This document shows, one piece after another, positions 60,676 to 64,000 of a stretch of 64,000 nt of DNA. Position 1 is the stretch's first letter, and every line of letters starts with the position of its first letter. The notes under the pieces were generated by a model, which saw nothing but the letters and a program-made list of their open reading frames with translations, was not told the origin of the DNA and did not search any database. The stretch spans positions 310,001 through 374,000 of the forward strand of contig CAVXLG010000012.1 of the NCBI GenBank assembly GCA_963762615.1, given 5' to 3'. The position numbers were made by a program, and so were the translations under genes. Source of the stretch: PALSA-505 sp963762615. Its GTDB lineage: Bacteria > Actinomycetota > Actinomycetes > Streptosporangiales > Streptosporangiaceae.

Positions 60676-61788
60676 ATGGCGGTCCCGATCGCCGCCCGCG
60701 ATGTAGCCGCCGTCGTGGGTGCCCTGCTGGTGCTGACTGCGGCGGTCAGTGTCGTCGGCACCCTGATTGTGCCCCGTTCGGTCGCCAGCTGGCTGACCCG
60801 TTGGGTCGGTGTGATCGTCAACGGCGTGTTCAAGCTCATTACCAGCCCGATCGCCGATTACAAGCGGCGGGACAGGATCCTGGCCGCAGAGGCGGCGACG
60901 TTCTTGATCGCCCAGCTGGTGGCCTGGCTGGTCATCTCCTTCGTCGGGTACGCGCTGCTGGTGTGGCCATTCACGTCTCAAGGCATAACCTCCGCAGTCA
61001 CTTTGGCCGGTCCCGCAGTGTTCGGGCCCAACGACGCCCTGGGTTCCGCGGAGCGGATCATCGCTGATCTGGCAGCGGGGACAGCGCTCATCATCGTCAC
61101 CTTGCAGATCGCCTACCTGCCCACCTTGTATTCAGCGTTCAACCGGCGCGAGGACGATGTGTCGCTGCTGAACGCGCGGGCCGGTGTCCCGTCCTGGGGG
61201 CCGGAGTTGCTGGCCCGTACCCACTACGCTTTGGGCTCGGGCAGCTCGACGATCGGCACGCTGCCCGACCTGTACGAGCACTGGGAGAGCTGGGCGTCCG
61301 ACCTGGCCGAGAGTCATACCACCTACCTGCCGCTGGTGTGGTTCCGCTCCCCCCGGCCGCTGTCATCCTGGGTGATCTCGCTGCTGGCGGTACTGGATTC
61401 AGCCGCTCTGTACCTTGCCCTGTCGCCGCAATCGGCGCCGCAGGTCCAGGCCCGGCTGTGCTTGCGTTCCGGGTTCGTATGCCTGACGGAGATAGCGCAG
61501 GCGATGGGATCCGGCGTACCCGACGAGCCTGACCCGGACGCCGGGATCACCCTCGGCTACCAGGAATTCCTCGATGCGGTCGCGAGGCTGCGCAAGGTGG
61601 GCTTCCCCATCGAGCGCGACCCCGCCGACGCATGGCCCGACTTCGTCGGCTGGCGGGCCAACTATGAGCTGGCTGCCTACACGATCGCTTACGCCCTCGA
61701 TGTCGTGCCCGCGATGTGGTCGGGCCCGCGCCGCCGTCCCACGCCGCCGATTACGCCGTTCCGGCCGCCGCCCGGCCGGGTCAGCTGA
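60676..61788 (+). CDS. Membrane protein, possibly channel-like
   Basis: A 370-residue protein. N-terminal TM (VAAVVGALLVLTAAVSVVGTLIVP), then two more TMs (FLIAQLVAWLVISFVGYALLV; AGTALIIVTLQIAYLPTLYSAF) with an intervening re-entrant-like loop (GITSAVTLAGPAVFGP), then a ~230-residue cytoplasmic domain (LLNARAGVPSWGPELLARTHYALGSG...). The arrangement resembles two-TM-type channel-related proteins in actinomycetes, but no K+ filter is present. ATG with GAGGAGG upstream. Function unknown. Confidence 0.75.
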   Translation: MAVPIAARDVAAVVGALLVLTAAVSVVGTLIVPRSVASWLTRWVGVIVNGVFKLITSPIADYKRRDRILAAEAATFLIAQLVAWLVISFVGYALLVWPFTSQGITSAVTLAGPAVFGPNDALGSAERIIADLAAGTALIIVTLQIAYLPTLYSAFNRREDDVSLLNARAGVPSWGPELLARTHYALGSGSSTIGTLPDLYEHWESWASDLAESHTTYLPLVWFRSPRPLSSWVISLLAVLDSAALYLALSPQSAPQVQARLCLRSGFVCLTEIAQAMGSGVPDEPDPDAGITLGYQEFLDAVARLRKVGFPIERDPADAWPDFVGWRANYELAAYTIAYALDVVPAMWSGPRRRPTPPITPFRPPPGRVS

Positions 61789-61977
61789 TCAGCATGTGGA
61801 ACCTCCAGTCCCGTCGCCGCTTGGTCCAGGCGCACTTGTAGGGCCTGTCACCGTGCGGGCCACAGGAGCAACTCGAAATCCTCTACACAGATGAACTGGC
61901 GTTCGATAGCCACACCAGCGGGAAAATTACAAACCTAGGGTGGTGTCAAGGATCAAGTGAGGCTGCCGGGGGCGGTT
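61789..61977. other. Intergenic region
   Basis: No gene supported. Between the membrane-protein gene and the IS30 remnant. Confidence 0.4.
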
Positions 61978-62085
61978 TCAAGCGGTGTGCGCAACGAGCT
62001 CGGCGAGCTTTTCAGATGGTGTCATGAATCCCAGGGTTTTGCGGGGCCGGCCGTTGAGGCTGCAGGCGATGCGGGCGGGGTCAAC
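61978..62085 (-). pseudogene. IS30-family transposase C-terminal remnant
   Basis: Minus-strand reading ARIACSLNGRPRKTLGFMTPSEKLAELVA up to TGA at 61978 matches the end of IS30 integrase cores (LNGRPRKTLGWxTPxExL). Only about 35 codons remain. From 62086 to 62448 I see no gene. Confidence 0.85.
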
Positions 62086-62448
62086 GTGCGGTGCGCGGAG
62101 CCGGATAGACGCTCACCCCAGTCATCACCGATGTATCCCGATGGGGATCGGTCATGGCGACGAAGACGCGAACGCTCTCCCGATGCCTCTCCATAAGCCG
62201 ACTCGATCATCTGCTCGACGCAACCCGTAGCCTTCGTTGCGCCCGCTCAGCCAGTCGGAGGCAGTGCCGTCGTCTCCTGCCCGCCGGATGGTGAGCCGTT
62301 CGCCATCGGGCGTCGAGGGTGAACAGCGCCGATCTGGCCCTTGCCCTCGTTTCGCGGTACGCAGCCGGAACGGCAGGGCAACTGCCGCCATCTCCGCCGG
62401 GGCCTGTGTCCGCGAAGGCCAGCATCCGCGACCGTGCGCGTGCACGCA

Positions 62449-62486
62449 CGTCGCGCACGCGCCCGGTGATGGGCGCGTGCGCGACG
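62449..62486 (-). terminator. Perfect 16-bp terminator hairpin
   Basis: 62449-62464 and 62471-62486 are exact reverse complements with a 6-nt loop. It is 54 bp past the stop of the minus-strand secreted-protein gene. Confidence 0.85.
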
Positions 62487-62539
62487 GACAGATGGCGCGG
62501 CGGGTCAGGCTGGCGGCGGCCCTGCGGCCAGGACCTGGT

Positions 62540-63409
62540 TTAAAAGAAGGCGACGCTGAAGCAAAATTTGGTTTGGTCGTTCAGGTAGAAATGCGATCCG
62601 TTGACGTCGCCATTAGCCGGGGCGAGGTAACCGTTCCAGTGATTGTTATGGAACCACCCTTCGCCGTCAGAGCATCCGCTGGTTCCTATAGTAAAGTTGG
62701 TTCCCCATCCTGAGCCGCCGCCTGTACCGTTCCCGCACCCATCCAGGCTCGTGTCAGCGTATCCTGAATTGTTATACGCGTCTCCGATGCAGTAGCCCGC
62801 CCATGAGCCGCTGCCGGCGAATACGAGTTGATAGTTGCCCGTGGCGTTGCCATTTGCGTTATCTATACCGGACAGGAAGAAGTTCTGATGATTATCTCCT
62901 GCCTCGAATCCGCCCGTATAATCATTGACCCACGGGCCGCCGCCCCATGCATTCGGGCACCCGGTGCCGACAGTGTTCTCGCACCATTCCTCTTGACTAA
63001 TAGGCGTTGGAGCCGCGGATAGCCCGCAGCCGACTACCGAATTGAAGATGCCTGCACCGGCACGTTTCATGGCGGCCGCGCAAGCGCCGACGGCAAGGCC
63101 TATCAAACGAAAATATATTGGATCATGGGTTGGTGGGACCAGTGAAACCAGGCTGCAGGCGTTCATGATAGTGTTCTTGTCTATTGCTGTCCGAGCCGTG
63201 AAGTAGAGGACGCAAGATTGAACACCGTCTGGAACCCGGCGGGTTTCTGGACCCTGAGGGCTGAGCGCAGCACTGCGCGTGGCGGCAGACGCCACGGCCA
63301 CATCGGCGGACGCAGCCGGTGCCAGTGCCGTGACTCCGCCGACGGTGACCGTGATGGCCAGCGCGGCCGCGGCGCACATGCGGCCCATGATCCTCTTTTT
63401 TGGTCTCAC
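62540..63409 (-). CDS. Secreted Cys/Asn-rich hypothetical protein
   Basis: A ~289-residue exported protein: basic N-terminus, signal (MCAAAALAITVTVGGVTALAPAASA), then a helical segment (FRLIGLAVGACAAAMKRAGAG) and a Gly/Asn/Trp-rich C-terminal half (WAGYCIGDAYNNSGYADTSLDGCG, WFHNNHWNGYL) with many Cys that could form disulfides; a lectin- or jelly-roll-like domain is plausible. Start GTG 63409 is 8 nt from AAGGAGG; GTG 63415 is closer than ideal. Codons are visibly less GC-rich than in neighbours, suggesting acquisition. Confidence 0.8.
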   Translation of the reverse strand: MRPKKRIMGRMCAAAALAITVTVGGVTALAPAASADVAVASAATRSAALSPQGPETRRVPDGVQSCVLYFTARTAIDKNTIMNACSLVSLVPPTHDPIYFRLIGLAVGACAAAMKRAGAGIFNSVVGCGLSAAPTPISQEEWCENTVGTGCPNAWGGGPWVNDYTGGFEAGDNHQNFFLSGIDNANGNATGNYQLVFAGSGSWAGYCIGDAYNNSGYADTSLDGCGNGTGGGSGWGTNFTIGTSGCSDGEGWFHNNHWNGYLAPANGDVNGSHFYLNDQTKFCFSVAFF

Positions 63410-64000
63410 GTTCACGTCCTCCTTACGTTAGCGCCGAAACCCATCAAGAACTGAGCCGATACCGGCGGCATGCCGCGCCCGACCCCCGGCCGACTGTCTC
63501 TGAGGATCTCCATCTAATGGGGGTGAGACCGCATCCGCCTCTGGCATATCACGGCGTCCCGCTGCATGCCAGGAAGTCTGACCGGCAGTCTGACCGGCAG
63601 TTTTGAATCCCCATAGCCCAGCTTGATTCCCGGACCTCTGTTCGATTTATTGTGACTAACCAGGCGACTACTTACCTGTACTCGGGAACTTAGGCGACCT
63701 AGGTTGTTATTTCTGAGACCAAAGCGCGGCGCGGGAAGTCGCCCTCGAATCTATGAGCTGCATTCGCGCCTGACGTTTGACGGGCTCAGCGTGAGCATCC
63801 TGCATGGTGAGCCGCCCTGGCCATTTTCAGTAGAGGAAGCCAGGCTCGGCAAGCCGCAAGGCGCAGGTTGCGCTGCCGGATGGCCGGCACTGCTGCGGGA
63901 TGCTGGCGTGGTGAAACTGATTTCTGCCGACGGGCGCCAAGATTGAGCCACGGCTTGTCAGCTACCAGTTCGGCCAGCCGATGGCACGGCCTGGCCATCC
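63410..64000. other. AT-richer end region; one doubtful ORF
   Basis: A 12-bp word (TCTGACCGGCAG) is directly duplicated near 63578-63602. A possible 80-residue ORF with TTG start (63704-63946) has weak coding character (LTFDGLSVSILHGEPPWPFS) and no SD. I do not support a gene with confidence here. Confidence 0.35.

Overview
The window is chromosomal DNA of a high-GC filamentous-type actinomycete (Streptomyces/Streptosporangiales-like). The evidence is the very high GC, GTG starts, GGAGG Shine-Dalgarno (SD) sites, the ffs-dnaX-ybaB-recR-ask-asd block, a clpP pair beside a PopR-like regulator, and families typical of the phylum (DUF5063, DUF6893, SCO6745, sensor-domain and MMPL proteins). I could not identify the species.

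1-29 kb is mostly core genome. It holds two SnoaL-like proteins, a DUF1254/DUF1214 protein, a K+ channel, tRNA-Ser(GGA), SRP RNA, dnaX (with a 15-bp tandem repeat), ybaB, recR, a DUF5063 gene, ask (one-base frameshift) and asd. Next come a membrane glycosyltransferase-like protein, a minus-strand catabolic operon (MmgE/PrpD - acyl-CoA dehydrogenase - CoA-transferase - aldehyde dehydrogenase), a cold-shock gene, an ArsR-like operon leading to a frameshifted MMPL transporter, a truncated VIT protein, clpP-clpP-popR, two quinone-oxidoreductase-like genes and a YciI-like gene.

29-35.5 kb is a transition zone. It has a SCO6745-family gene, an IS3 remnant, hypotheticals, a ClpC-like protein without AAA+ modules, a complete IS701-type element inserted into a TTAA where two convergent genes appear to have shared stop codons, an Mrr-like nuclease remnant and a secreted YncE-like propeller.

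35.6-55.0 kb is accessory DNA bounded by two 47-bp direct repeats of a tRNA-Pro(CGG) 3' half, which are candidate attachment-site scars. It contains a degenerate copy of a secreted protein whose near-complete paralogue lies at the other end, a TetR regulator with operator, a run of tiny membrane/stress proteins, secreted barrel, repeat and propeller proteins made by cassette duplication, a minus-strand five-gene block with an excisionase-like HTH and a broken coiled-coil gene, an S53 peptidase, a choice-of-anchor Q beta-helix protein and a short zinc-finger-like ORF.

55-64 kb has a winged-helix regulator, a STAS protein, a dispersed 128-bp repeat next to an integrase remnant, a LuxR regulator, small secreted/membrane proteins, a structured non-coding region at 59.9-60.5 kb (including a perfect four-way-junction fold), a membrane protein, an IS30 remnant and a less GC-rich secreted protein.

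Single-base frameshifts occur in at least five otherwise well-conserved genes, including the normally essential ask. Residual sequencing errors are therefore likely, and the frameshift calls should be read with that in mind.
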